Below, piece by piece: positions 16,557 through 24,786 of a stretch of DNA of 64,000 nucleotides (positions within the stretch are counted from its first letter, which is position 1; the number at the start of each line of letters is the position of its first letter). Source of the DNA: Gemmatimonadota bacterium. Its GTDB lineage: Bacteria; Gemmatimonadota; Gemmatimonadetes; Gemmatimonadales; Gemmatimonadaceae. The translations under genes and the position numbers were made by a program. The notes below the pieces were generated by a model. It saw nothing but the letters and a program-made list of their open reading frames with translations, made no database searches and was not told the origin of the DNA. The DNA is taken from contig JAQBPX010000034.1 in assembly GCA_028287305.1 (NCBI GenBank), positions 96,381-160,380 of the forward strand. Direction: 5' to 3'.

Positions 16557-17843
16557 TTACGGCTTGTAGTACGACGGGGGCAACGTCCGATACCGCTCCG
16601 CCAGCATGTCCTGGCGTGTCTTCTCGCTGTACTCGCGCCCCTTGATGAACACGTGCTCGGCGCGCGTGCTGAACTCGAACGGGTCGCCACTCCACATCAC
16701 CACGTTGCCGTCCTTGCCGTTCTCGATCGAGCCGATGCGGTCCGACACGCCGAGGAAGGTGGCCGGCGCGAGCGTCACCGCGCGCAGCGCATCGTTCCAG
16801 GTCATGCCGTAGGCGATCGCGTTGCCCGCTTCCTGCTTGATGTTGCGGATGTTGAAGGCTTCCTCGTCGCCGCCGCCGGCATTGCCGATCAGCGAGACGC
16901 TCACGCCCGCCTTCCGCAGCAGCCCCGCATTCTCCTGGCGCTGTCCGAGCTGCGCGAACGACGCCGGAATGTTGTTCATAGCGCCGGTGAACACCGGCAC
17001 GCCAGCGGCGGCCAGGCGATCCGCCACCTTCCACGCTTCCGCGCCGCCCGAGATCGCGAGGCGCAGCTTGTACTCCTTCGCGATCGAGAGCGCGGCCTCG
17101 ATGTCATCGGCGTTGTCCGCGTCGATGATCAGCGGCATGCGTCCCTCGACGACCGGGATCATCGCCTCGAGGTCGCTCTGCCGCGCGATGAACGGTCGCG
17201 CCTGCGCGCGCTCGTAGTCGGCGCGGCGGCGCGCGTAGGACTTCGTGTCGTCGAGCAGTTCCTTCAGGCGGGCGATGAGCTCACCGCGCGACGCGGCGCC
17301 GCCGCCACGCGGAGAGGACAGCTGTGCCACCATCGCTGCCGCCGGCTTGCGCAGCATGTCCGAGGTGTGCCCCGGCACCAGGTCGATCACGCCGAGCTGG
17401 CCGGCCACCAGGCCGCCCTGCGGCGCGATGCCCACGGTGGTCACCCCTTCCTTGCGCCCCGGCGCGATGAGCACCGACGCGGTGTTCAGTCCAAGCCACG
17501 GCTGGAACGACGCCGCGATCTGGTCCTTGCCCGTGGCCGACTGGTCGTTGGTCGAGCCGATCGCCCCGATCTCCTGCAGGCCGATCTCGGTGCCGCCGAC
17601 CACCAGGCCCGGCGTCACCCACTTGCCCGCGGCATCGATCCGCTGCACGCCGGCAGGGATCGCGACGTTCGTCCCGACCGCAGTGATGCGGCCATTCTGG
17701 ATCAGCACCGTGGCGTTGTCGATCGTGGCCCCGCTCACGGTGAACACGCGCCCGCCGGTGATCGCGACGTCCTGCGCGCGCGCCGAACCGGCGAGCAGCG
17801 CGAGGGCCGCGCCGAATCGGGAGAGCTTCGAAAGAGCGCGCAT
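16557..17843 (-). CDS. Secreted amidohydrolase-like protein lacking metal ligands
   Basis: A 428-residue protein with an N-terminal signal peptide (MRALSKLSRFGAALALLAGSARAQ) and the overall plan of the imidazolonepropionase/dihydroorotase-like amidohydrolases: GGRVFTVSGATIDNATVLIQ, KWVTPGLV, DRIGSIENGKDGNVVMWSGDP. The metal-binding histidines are missing. The HxH after PGL is replaced by VVGGTE, and the later ligand sites read DAD, SGG and GNAGGGD where the neighbour at 17843 has HNH, HHG and HSDD. It therefore looks catalytically inactive, perhaps a partner of the adjacent protein. The stop of the upstream gene and this ATG share a base (TGATG). Confidence 0.82.
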   Translation of the reverse strand: MRALSKLSRFGAALALLAGSARAQDVAITGGRVFTVSGATIDNATVLIQNGRITAVGTNVAIPAGVQRIDAAGKWVTPGLVVGGTEIGLQEIGAIGSTNDQSATGKDQIAASFQPWLGLNTASVLIAPGRKEGVTTVGIAPQGGLVAGQLGVIDLVPGHTSDMLRKPAAAMVAQLSSPRGGGAASRGELIARLKELLDDTKSYARRRADYERAQARPFIARQSDLEAMIPVVEGRMPLIIDADNADDIEAALSIAKEYKLRLAISGGAEAWKVADRLAAAGVPVFTGAMNNIPASFAQLGQRQENAGLLRKAGVSVSLIGNAGGGDEEAFNIRNIKQEAGNAIAYGMTWNDALRAVTLAPATFLGVSDRIGSIENGKDGNVVMWSGDPFEFSTRAEHVFIKGREYSEKTRQDMLAERYRTLPPSYYKP

Positions 17844-19312
17844 CAGCGGTTCCCTCCGCGCGTATCCGGCACGAAGCCCATCTCGAAGTCGGTCCGCCAC
17901 TGCTGCTTCGGGTCGAGGCGATCGAAGATCACCGCGCCGTCGATCCACACTTTCTCGGGGCGTGCATACACGGAGAATGGATCCTTGTCCCAGAGCACCA
18001 CGTCGGCGTTCTTGCCGCGCTCGAGCGAACCGATGCGGTCATCGAGGCCGAGGGCCCATGCGGGGTTGATGGTGAGCCACTTGATGGCGTCGTCCTCGGA
18101 GATGTCGATGCCGATGGCGCGACCTGCCGCCATGGCCTTCGCCGCCTCCTGGTTCAGCCGCTGCGAGCCACTCGGGTCATCGGAGTGCACGATGGCGCGA
18201 GCGCCGGCATTGTGCACCAGGGCAATGTTCTCGCGGATGGCATCGGCGGCCTCGAGCTTGAACGCGCCCCAGTCAGCCCACAGGGAGCCGGAGATCCCCT
18301 CGCGCGCCAGCACGTCGGCGATCTTGTACGCTTCCACGCCATGGTGGAAGGAGCGGATCTTGTAGCCGAACTCCTTCGAGATGTCGATCATCTGCATCAT
18401 CTCGTCGGCGCGATAGCAGTGGTTGTGCACGAGGATGTTGCCACGCAGCACTTCCGCCAGCGTCTCGAGTCCGAGGTCGCGTCCCGGCGGGTCGCCCTTG
18501 CGATCGCCGGCGAGCCAATTGTCCCAGCGCCGGCGATAGCCCTCCGCCTGGATCCAGGCCGTGCGATAGCCCGCCACGTTGCCCATGCGAGTGGAAGGCC
18601 CGCGACCCGAGTAGACGCGCTTCGGGTTCTCGCCGCACGCCATCTTGAGGCCGTACTTGGCGCCGGGGAACTTCATCGCCTGCGCGCTGCGCGCCGGCAC
18701 GAGCTTCATCACCACGGAACGGCCGCCGATCAGGTTGGCCGAGCCGGGAAGCACCTGGATGGTGGTCACGCCGCCGGCGAGGTCGCGCGGCAGCTGCGGA
18801 TCCTGCGGCCACACCGAGTGCTCGACCCAGACGTTCGCGGTGACGGGGTTCGTCGCCTCGTTCACGTCGTCGGTCTGCGCACCGCGATCGCCCGGCGCGG
18901 CGGAGCCACCGATGTGCGAGTGCGTGTCCACGATGCCCGGCGTCACGTACTTGCCCTGCCCATCGATCACCACTGCATCGGCCGGCGCCGAGACCGTCTG
19001 GCCCACCTCGGCGATCTTGCCGTCACGGAGCAGGATGCTTCCGTTCGTGATGCGCGGGCCGGCCGCGGTGAGGATCGTGACGTTCCGGATCACGGTCGTG
19101 CGTGACGGGAACGGCAGGTAGGTGGAGGGGAACGGGTCGGCGTTCGGCATCGAGAAGGCGCCGGCGCCGGCGCCCGCGCGGGGGGCGGGAGCTGGAGTGG
19201 TGGTTGCCGGCGCCGTGGTGCTGGGCTGCGCGGGCACCGGTTGCTGCGCGGTCTGGGCAGTGGACGCGCATGCCGTCAGCGCCAGCGCGAGCGCGAGCTT
19301 CGACATTCTCAT
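17843..19312 (-). CDS. Secreted lipoprotein amidohydrolase
   Basis: A 489-residue metal-dependent amidohydrolase. The N-terminus MRMSKLALALALTAC has a lipobox (LTAC), so it is probably a lipoprotein with a Pro/Ala/Thr-rich linker to about residue 55. Catalytic-core marks are PGIVDTHSHIG (HxH metal site, near residue 130), VHNHCYRADEM, SFHHGVEAYK and VHSDDPSG (metal Asp), followed by IGSLERGKNADVVLWDKDP. The family includes imidazolonepropionase-like and peptidase-like hydrolases; the substrate is unknown. It is immediately upstream of the degenerate paralogue and downstream of a glycerophosphodiesterase, all on the minus strand. An ATG two codons later is an alternative start. Confidence 0.87.
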   Translation of the reverse strand: MRMSKLALALALTACASTAQTAQQPVPAQPSTTAPATTTPAPAPRAGAGAGAFSMPNADPFPSTYLPFPSRTTVIRNVTILTAAGPRITNGSILLRDGKIAEVGQTVSAPADAVVIDGQGKYVTPGIVDTHSHIGGSAAPGDRGAQTDDVNEATNPVTANVWVEHSVWPQDPQLPRDLAGGVTTIQVLPGSANLIGGRSVVMKLVPARSAQAMKFPGAKYGLKMACGENPKRVYSGRGPSTRMGNVAGYRTAWIQAEGYRRRWDNWLAGDRKGDPPGRDLGLETLAEVLRGNILVHNHCYRADEMMQMIDISKEFGYKIRSFHHGVEAYKIADVLAREGISGSLWADWGAFKLEAADAIRENIALVHNAGARAIVHSDDPSGSQRLNQEAAKAMAAGRAIGIDISEDDAIKWLTINPAWALGLDDRIGSLERGKNADVVLWDKDPFSVYARPEKVWIDGAVIFDRLDPKQQWRTDFEMGFVPDTRGGNR

Positions 19313-19364
19313 CGCGGGGGTGGGTGTCGGGAGGGGTGGTACGGATACGGCGGAGATCGGCAAC

Positions 19365-20078
19365 CTACGAGCGAGCGGGGTCGTCGGCCAGTAGCCTCAC
19401 GTCGTCCCCGCACAGTCCGTACACGCCCAGTCCGGCGAGGTGCTGGGCGAGCGTCGCATCGTTCACGGTCCACGTGATGACGCGTGCGTCGATCGAGCGG
19501 GCGACGTCCACGAAACGGGGTGAAACCAGTGAGTGGTGCGGCCAGAGGTCGCGAGCGCCCGTGGCGGCGGCAGCGGCGCGGATGAATGCGGTGTCCACCG
19601 TGGCGCCCTTGTCGAAGAGGATTCCTCGCGGCAGGTCGGGCGCGATGCGTGCAGCCCGGGAGATCATCTCATGATCGAACGAGTGGATGGGGCAGGGGCG
19701 ACCACAGCGTTGCATGGCCTCGATCGCGACGCGCTCCACTCGCTCGCCCTTGAGCTCCACGTAGATCGTCATGGCCGCGGGCAGCGCGAGGAGCACCTCG
19801 TCGAGGGTCGGAATGGGCTCGCCTCCCACCCGAAGCCTGCGAACCTCGTCCAGGGTCATTTCGCGAAAGGGCCGTGGCGAGCCGTGCGACCCCGCGGGCG
19901 CGAGCGGCGCCGGATCGTGGTGCACGATCGCGGAGCCGTCCTCCGTACTGTGGACGTCGAGCTCGACCGCATCGGCCCCCAGTTCCGAGGCCCTCATGAA
20001 GGCGGAAATGGTGTTCTCGGGGAGCTCCAGCCGGGCTCCACGGTGGGCGATGCGCTGGGGAAGGGAGGGCTGGGGCAT
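19365..20078 (-). CDS. Glycerophosphodiester phosphodiesterase
   Basis: A 237-residue GDPD-fold enzyme that hydrolyses glycerophosphodiesters to glycerol 3-phosphate and an alcohol. Motifs present are IAHRGARLELPENT (catalytic HRG and ENT), GADAVELDVHSTEDG (metal Glu/Asp), VHHDPAPL (catalytic His) and EIKG-like VELKGE. The protein seems cytoplasmic, with no signal peptide. The ATG at 20078 is five bases after a -10-like TATACA, suggesting a leaderless message. First gene of the three-gene minus-strand unit with the two amidohydrolases. Confidence 0.87.
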   Translation of the reverse strand: MPQPSLPQRIAHRGARLELPENTISAFMRASELGADAVELDVHSTEDGSAIVHHDPAPLAPAGSHGSPRPFREMTLDEVRRLRVGGEPIPTLDEVLLALPAAMTIYVELKGERVERVAIEAMQRCGRPCPIHSFDHEMISRAARIAPDLPRGILFDKGATVDTAFIRAAAAATGARDLWPHHSLVSPRFVDVARSIDARVITWTVNDATLAQHLAGLGVYGLCGDDVRLLADDPARS

Positions 20079-20083
20079 GCCGG

Positions 20084-20112
20084 TGTATATTCCCGACCGC
20101 CCGCCGGGGCAA
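20084..20112 (-). promoter_or_regulatory. Candidate promoter of the glycerophosphodiesterase operon
   Basis: On the minus strand: TTGCCC (20112-20107), a 17-base spacer and TATACA (20089-20084). The start ATG begins five bases after the -10, so the transcript is probably leaderless. Confidence 0.5.
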
Positions 20113-20186
20113 GGGAGCGATCCCAACTGATGGCTTGGCAACCCCTTAACGGCAGGCCGTTCCACGCGTCCAACCCTGTGAATCGA

Positions 20187-20741
20187 ATGGCAGAGGAGTC
20201 CAGGAGCGACGCGGATCGCATCGATCTGGAACTCATCGCCCGCTGGAAGGCGGGCGACGAGCGGGCGGCCACGGAGCTCGTGCAGCGACACGCCAACGCG
20301 CTTGCGCGGTTTGCCTCGAGCAGTGGCGAACGGCAGGACGTCGACGAGCTGGTGCAGGACACCTTCGTGAGGGCGTTCAACTCGCTCGACAGCTTTCGGG
20401 CCGACAGCTCGCTGCGCACGTGGTTGTTCACGATCGAGCGTCGGCTGATCCTGGATCGGCGGCGGGCGTTCAAGCGACGAAAGGACCAGTCGGAGATCCA
20501 GGAGCACGACGCCGCCACGGAGTACGATGCGCTCGATGGCATGGTGGCGGACGAGACGCAGCAGCGGCTGCGGAACGCGGTGGAGAAGCTGACACCGACC
20601 CAGAAGGAAGTGTTCGTCCTTCGCGTGAGCGAGGGGTTGTCATACAAGGAGATCGCCGACGCCGTCGGCACCACGGAAGGGGCGGCGAGGGTGCATTACC
20701 ACAACGCGATGCGCGTGGTGAAGGAGTTCCTCGATGAATGA
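20187..20741 (+). CDS. ECF-type RNA polymerase sigma factor
   Basis: A 184-residue sigma-70 family factor with region 2 (DVDELVQDTFVRAFNSLDSF, SSLRTWLFTIERRLILDRRR) and region 4 (LTPTQKEVFVLRVSEGLSYKEIADAVGTTEGAARVHYHNAM). The length and absence of region 1/3 place it in the ECF group. It overlaps by eight bases with a zinc-finger anti-sigma gene and precedes a Spy-like periplasmic gene, a typical envelope-stress arrangement. The ATG at 20187 gives the usual ECF length. An in-frame ATG at 20130, with GGGAG upstream, would add 19 residues. Confidence 0.9.
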   Translation: MAEESRSDADRIDLELIARWKAGDERAATELVQRHANALARFASSSGERQDVDELVQDTFVRAFNSLDSFRADSSLRTWLFTIERRLILDRRRAFKRRKDQSEIQEHDAATEYDALDGMVADETQQRLRNAVEKLTPTQKEVFVLRVSEGLSYKEIADAVGTTEGAARVHYHNAMRVVKEFLDE

Positions 20742-21324
20742 TTGCCCGAACGGAGAAATCCGCGACCTGTTGCCGGACCACCTGCACGCGCGGCTCGACG
20801 CCGCGTCGCGCGCCGAGGTCGATGCGCACCTCAGCGGATGCGTGGACTGTCGCGAGGAGCTCGACCTGCTGCGCGGGTTGCGCGGGTCGTTCGCCACGCC
20901 GAGGGTCGACGTCGCCCGCATCGTGGCGGCCATCCCCCGCGCCGCGGTCGTGAAGCGCCCGCTGGTGCGCCGCTGGCAACTCGCGGCGGCCGCGGCGATC
21001 CTCGTGGTGGGTGGGGCGTCGCTCCTGAGCCTGCCCCAGCGCGACCAGCTCATCTCGCCGCCTGAGACCACGCGCGTGGCCGACATGTCGCCCGTCGCGC
21101 GGGTGGCCGACAGCGCGCCGGTCGCGAGCGAATCGAGCATCGTCACGGCCACCGGGCGGGCCACGCCGGTCACCGAGCTGGCGATGTCCGACGACATGTC
21201 CGATCTTTCGGCCGCCGAGATGAAGTCGCTGCTTGCGGACATCTCGAAGCTGGACGCGACGCCGCTCTCCGAGCCCGGCGTAGTGGTGCCCGCACCGATC
21301 GGGCAGGGAGGAGCGAACGAATGA
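20734..21324 (+). CDS. Anti-sigma factor with zinc-finger domain
   Basis: A 196-residue membrane-spanning anti-sigma factor. The N-terminal HHCC-type zinc finger (DHLHARLDAASRAEVDAHLSGCVDCREEL, about residues 10-45) would hold the ECF factor encoded just upstream. One hydrophobic helix follows (WQLAAAAAILVVGGASLL, about 83-100), and the remaining 95 residues should be periplasmic, low complexity at first and ending in an acidic, Ser-rich segment. Overlap with the sigma gene indicates co-translation. The following gene overlaps as ATGA. The signal sensed is unknown. Confidence 0.85.
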   Translation: MNDCPNGEIRDLLPDHLHARLDAASRAEVDAHLSGCVDCREELDLLRGLRGSFATPRVDVARIVAAIPRAAVVKRPLVRRWQLAAAAAILVVGGASLLSLPQRDQLISPPETTRVADMSPVARVADSAPVASESSIVTATGRATPVTELAMSDDMSDLSAAEMKSLLADISKLDATPLSEPGVVVPAPIGQGGANE

Positions 21325-21896
21325 TCTCGATGCGTACCCTATCACTCGCGCTCACGCTCACGCTCGCACTCGCGCTGCCGCTCACTGCGGCGAGTGCGCA
21401 GGGCGGTCGCGCGCGCCAGCGGGTGATGCAGCCGCAAGGTCGCATCCAGCCTGATGGCCCTCCCGGGCAGCCCGGGGAGGCGCAGGTGCGCCAGGCGTTC
21501 GCCCGCGCGGTGAAGCAGCGCCTGGGGCTGAGCGACGAGCAGATGAAGAAACTCGAGCCGGTCGCTCGTGAGCAGGAGAAGCGGCGTCGCGAGCACCAGC
21601 GCCAGGAGCGGGATGCCCGCCTCGCGCTGGGCGACCTGATGCAGGATGACTCGACCGCCGACCAGGCGAAGGTGGCGCAGTCCATCGACCGGCTGGTGGC
21701 GCTCGAGCGCGCTCGTGCGGAGCTCACCGACCGTGAGCAGAAGGAGCTCGCGGCGATCATGACACCCCTGCAGCGCGCGCGGTACATGTCGATGCAGGAG
21801 CGGGTGCGGAACCGGTTGATGCAGCTGCGCCAGGCGCGGCCAGGCCAGCCCGGCCAGCCGGGCTCGCCGGGTGCCGACGGCATGGGCCCGCCCTGA
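21321..21896 (+). CDS. Spy/CpxP-like periplasmic protein
   Basis: A 191-residue exported protein. The signal peptide (MISMRTLSLALTLTLALALPLTAASAQ) is followed by a helical, highly charged body (about 55-165) with LGLSDEQMKKLEPV and MTPLQRARYM, resembling the LTxxQ repeats of the Spy/CpxP chaperone family. The C-terminus has GQPGQPGSPGADG, a short collagen-like tail. Expressed with the sigma/anti-sigma pair through an ATGA overlap, it is probably part of the envelope-stress regulon and may act as a periplasmic chaperone or sensor. The family assignment rests on motifs only. Confidence 0.72.
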   Translation: MISMRTLSLALTLTLALALPLTAASAQGGRARQRVMQPQGRIQPDGPPGQPGEAQVRQAFARAVKQRLGLSDEQMKKLEPVAREQEKRRREHQRQERDARLALGDLMQDDSTADQAKVAQSIDRLVALERARAELTDREQKELAAIMTPLQRARYMSMQERVRNRLMQLRQARPGQPGQPGSPGADGMGPP

Positions 21897-23023
21897 AGTC
21901 GCGCGCGGCCGTGCTGTACGGGATGGGCAGCGACGCGCCATATGCGCAGTCGCTGCCCCTCGTCGTTTCGGAGATCGATGTCGGCGAGCCGGGTCCCGGT
22001 GAGGTGCTGGTCGAAGTCGCAGCGGCCGGCCTCTGTCACTCCGACCTCTCGGTGATCGACGGCTCGCGCCCACGCGTGATGCCGATGGTGATGGGGCACG
22101 AAGCGAGCGGCGTGGTCCGCGACGTCGGCGCCGGCGTTGCCGGACTCGCGGTGGGCGACCACGTCGTGTTCTCCTTCGTGCCGGCGTGCGGACATTGCCT
22201 GCCGTGCGCCAGTGGGCGCCCCGCACTCTGCGAGCCTGGCGCGCGCGCCAACGTCGCTGGCTCGCTGCTCGGCGGCGCGCGCCGCTTTCGCGATGCGGCC
22301 GGCCTCGAGCTGCACCACCACCTTGGCGTGTCGGCGTTCTCCGAGCTCACCGTGGTGTCGCAGGAATCGGTGGTGAAGATCGACGCGAGCCTGCCGCTGC
22401 ACATCGCCGCGCTCTTCGGCTGCGCGGTGATGACTGGCGTTGGCGCAGTGGTCAACACCGCGCGCGTGGAGCCCGGCAGCAGCGTGGTGGTATTCGGGAT
22501 GGGAGGCGTGGGACTGAGCGCGGTGATGGGCGCTCGCGCGGCGGGAGCGCATCCGGTGATCGCGGTGGATCCGCTCGCCGCCAAGCGCGCGCTGGCGCTC
22601 GAGTGTGGCGCGAGCCACGCCCTCGACGGCGCGGAGCCGGACATCGTGGCAGCCATTCGCGAGATCACGGCGGGCGGCGCGGACTACGCGTTCGAGGGCG
22701 TAGGCAGCGAGGCGGTGCTGGCGAGTGCGTATCACGCCACTCGGCGTGGCGGCACGACCGTCACCATGGGCCTTCCGCATCCGTCGCGGCAGTTCGCGGT
22801 CTCCGCGGTGAGCCTGGTGGTGGAGGAGCGCACCGTGAAGGGATCCTACATGGGCTCCGCGGTGCCGGTGCGCGACATCCCGCGCTACATCGCCATGCAC
22901 CAGGCTGGGTTACTACCCGTGGAACGGCTGCTCACGCGCACGCTGTCGCTCGACGAGATCAATGGAGCGTTCGACGCGCTGGCGCGCGGTGAGGCGGTGC
23001 GACAGGTGGTGCGCTTCCGCTGA
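21893..23023 (+). CDS. Zinc-dependent alcohol dehydrogenase (probable CTG start)
   Basis: A 376-residue medium-chain dehydrogenase/reductase of the class III-like group. Catalytic zinc ligands are in AGLCHSD (Cys), GHEASG (His/Glu) and FGCAVMTG (Cys). The structural zinc lobe CGHCLPCASGRPALC has four Cys, and the NAD-binding VVFGMGGVGLSAVMG is intact. The first ATG/GTG/TTG in frame is GTG at 21911, but the family's first beta strand (KSRAAVLYG) begins before it. A CTG at 21893, overlapping the previous stop as CTGA, restores it, and I take that as the start. The alcohol or aldehyde substrate is not predictable. Confidence 0.88.
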   Translation: MKSRAAVLYGMGSDAPYAQSLPLVVSEIDVGEPGPGEVLVEVAAAGLCHSDLSVIDGSRPRVMPMVMGHEASGVVRDVGAGVAGLAVGDHVVFSFVPACGHCLPCASGRPALCEPGARANVAGSLLGGARRFRDAAGLELHHHLGVSAFSELTVVSQESVVKIDASLPLHIAALFGCAVMTGVGAVVNTARVEPGSSVVVFGMGGVGLSAVMGARAAGAHPVIAVDPLAAKRALALECGASHALDGAEPDIVAAIREITAGGADYAFEGVGSEAVLASAYHATRRGGTTVTMGLPHPSRQFAVSAVSLVVEERTVKGSYMGSAVPVRDIPRYIAMHQAGLLPVERLLTRTLSLDEINGAFDALARGEAVRQVVRFR

Positions 23024-23036
23024 GCTGCTCGCGCGA

Positions 23037-23066
23037 TTGGCGCGCGCCGGGAGCCCGCGCTACAAT
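23037..23066 (+). promoter_or_regulatory. Candidate promoter of the WG-repeat protein gene
   Basis: TTGGCG (23037-23042), an 18-base spacer and TACAAT (23061-23066), with the ATG six bases after the -10. This spacing implies a leaderless transcript starting at or next to the A of the ATG. Confidence 0.45.
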
Positions 23067-23072
23067 AGCCCG

Positions 23073-23657
23073 ATGAAAGCCCTTCTCGCGGTGCTGGCGC
23101 TGGTGCTGGTGCTGGTGCTCGCGCTCGCGTGCGCCGATCCCGCCGCGCGGCCGGCGACCGCTGCTGCAACGCACGACACCGCTGCGGACACCGCGGCGGT
23201 TGCCGTGACCGAGGCGGCCTGCGAGGCCCAGGCAGGGAGGCCCGCCGCCGCGTATCCCGGCCGCCGCGTATTCGAGGACACGCTCACCGGCATGAAGGGC
23301 TATCGCAACGCCAGGGGCGCGGTGGTTATCCCGGCGCGTTATGTCGCCGCGTATGAATTCGGGAGTGGCGGCGTGGCCGCGGTGATCGACGGCACGACAC
23401 CCTTCGCATTCATCGACAGTTCAGGCCGCGTGATTGCGCGTGCCTACGCGATGGACAATGGGCCGGACTACTTCCAGGAGAACAGGGCGCGCATTCTGGC
23501 CGGTGACAGGGTCGGCTACATCGACCCTCGCGGACGCATCGTGATCGCGCCGCGCTTCGAGCGCGCGCTGAGCTTCTGTCACGGCACGGCCGAGGTGTGG
23601 GAGCATGGCACCCGCTTCTCGATCGACTCGCTCGGCACGAGGCTTCCTCCCGCATGA
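23073..23657 (+). CDS. Exported WG-repeat-like protein
   Basis: A 194-residue exported protein. The start MKALLAVLALVLVLVLALACADP is a strongly hydrophobic signal with a Cys at about residue 20, so perhaps a lipoprotein, though the lipobox is not canonical. After a low-complexity Ala/Thr linker the mature part has WG-repeat-like units: KGYRNARGAVVIPARYVAAYEFG, FAFIDSSGRVIA and VGYIDPRGRIVIAPRFERALSF. Such repeats form beta propeller-like or solenoid surfaces with unknown ligands. The gene overlaps the next as ATGA, so the two products may act together at the envelope. Confidence 0.7.
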   Translation: MKALLAVLALVLVLVLALACADPAARPATAAATHDTAADTAAVAVTEAACEAQAGRPAAAYPGRRVFEDTLTGMKGYRNARGAVVIPARYVAAYEFGSGGVAAVIDGTTPFAFIDSSGRVIARAYAMDNGPDYFQENRARILAGDRVGYIDPRGRIVIAPRFERALSFCHGTAEVWEHGTRFSIDSLGTRLPPA

Positions 23658-24658
23658 TCCTCTTCATCCTGCTCGGCCTTTTTGTGCTGGCGTTCTTCGC
23701 CTTCTGCATCTGGATGCAGAACACCGAGACGCCCGTCGAGGGCGCCACGGTGGCGAAGTGGTTGATGAGCGGCGTGGTGCTCGCGCTGTTCGTGATGGCG
23801 TGCGCGGTGGTGAAGGGACCCATTCGCCTCATCCTCACTGGCGTCCACGCACCGGCAGTCGTGGTGGGGATGGCGAAGTCCGCAGGCGCCGCTGACCAGG
23901 ATTCCCTGCTGTCGCCGGTCTTCGAGTTCATCACGGCGACCGGCGATCGCGTGAAGGGACAGAGTCGTACCTTCGCGCCAACGCCGTCGGCGCAGGTGGG
24001 CGACTCGGTGGCCATCGTCTACGACGCAGCCGCGCCAGCGGACACGCAGCTGCTTGCGTGGGGCGAACTGCGCTTCTTCGTGTTCATGCTGGCCTTCATC
24101 GCCTTCGTGCTCACCACGTGGATGGCCGCGATGCTCGTGTCGGGCGACCACTCGCTGGACGACCCGCTAGGCATTCTTCCACGCGTTGGGCGCCGCCTTC
24201 GCCTCGATCCATTCCGGTTTCCGGTGTTGTTCATCCTCTCGCTGGTCATTCCGGCCTGCGGCGTGGGGACCTACGTGCTGGTGAACCGGGCGATCGAGCT
24301 CCGCGCCGATGGACTCGGCGCACTGGGACGCGTGGTGACGCTCGAGCAGCGCGGCTCGCGAAGCGGCAATGGCAGCATCTCCCCGGGCACCTTCGCCTTC
24401 GTTACCTACCAGGACCGGTCGGGCGCCGCGCACACGATTCGCCGCTCGGCCGCCTGGCCACTCTCCCGCCTGGGCGTCGGCGATGCCGTGCGCGTGCTGT
24501 ATCCGCCCAGGCACCCTGCGCTCGGCGTGGTGGACAGCTGGGACGAGCTCTACCTGGTGCCGTCGTTCTTCGGCCTGATGGCGCTCGCGTTCTGCATACT
24601 GCTGGCGGGTGTGCTGCGCGGGGCCATCAGGCTGTCACCGGGCCCTCGCGCGGCCTGA
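23654..24658 (+). CDS. DUF3592-type integral membrane protein
   Basis: A 334-residue membrane protein with hydrophobic segments near residues 2-20, 36-54, 145-168, 196-220 and 305-325. Two soluble stretches between them read like DUF3592 domains, for example GDSVAIVYDAAAP and GDAVRVLYPPRHPALGVVDSW, each ending with a value-of-path motif typical of that family. The duplication suggests two tandem copies of one DUF3592 unit. The function is unknown. It is coupled to the WG-repeat gene by ATGA. The ATG at 23654 starts directly in the first membrane helix. Confidence 0.7.
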   Translation: MILFILLGLFVLAFFAFCIWMQNTETPVEGATVAKWLMSGVVLALFVMACAVVKGPIRLILTGVHAPAVVVGMAKSAGAADQDSLLSPVFEFITATGDRVKGQSRTFAPTPSAQVGDSVAIVYDAAAPADTQLLAWGELRFFVFMLAFIAFVLTTWMAAMLVSGDHSLDDPLGILPRVGRRLRLDPFRFPVLFILSLVIPACGVGTYVLVNRAIELRADGLGALGRVVTLEQRGSRSGNGSISPGTFAFVTYQDRSGAAHTIRRSAAWPLSRLGVGDAVRVLYPPRHPALGVVDSWDELYLVPSFFGLMALAFCILLAGVLRGAIRLSPGPRAA

Positions 24659-24683
24659 CGCTGCGATTCCCTCGCCGACCGCT

Positions 24684-24689
24684 TAATTT
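24684..24689 (+). promoter_or_regulatory. Candidate -10 box of the tRNA-Leu gene
   Basis: TAATTT ends ten bases before the mature tRNA 5' end, the right distance for a start just upstream. The -35 is poor (CTGCGA at 24661, 17-base spacer). The box fits the TAnnTT form seen at other promoters here. Confidence 0.35.
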
Positions 24690-24699
24690 TCCGGCCTGC

Positions 24700-24782
24700 G
24701 CCCGGGTGGCGGAATGGTAGACGCAGGGGTCTCAAAATCCCCCGCTCGCAAGAGCATACGAGTTCGAGTCTCGTCCCGGGTA
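24700..24782 (+). tRNA. tRNA-Leu (anticodon CAA)
   Basis: An 83-base cloverleaf with the long variable arm of a class II tRNA. The acceptor pairs GCCCGGG with CCCGGGT (closing G-U), the discriminator is A (24782) and no CCA is encoded. The D-arm is TGGCGGAATGGTAGACGC. The anticodon loop is CTCAAAA with CAA at its centre, closely like E. coli tRNA-Leu(CAA). The variable arm stem is GCTC/GAGC, and the T-arm has TTCGAGT. The base pair closing the anticodon loop is a U-U mismatch. It reads UUG codons. Confidence 0.95.
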
Positions 24783-24786
24783 TCGA

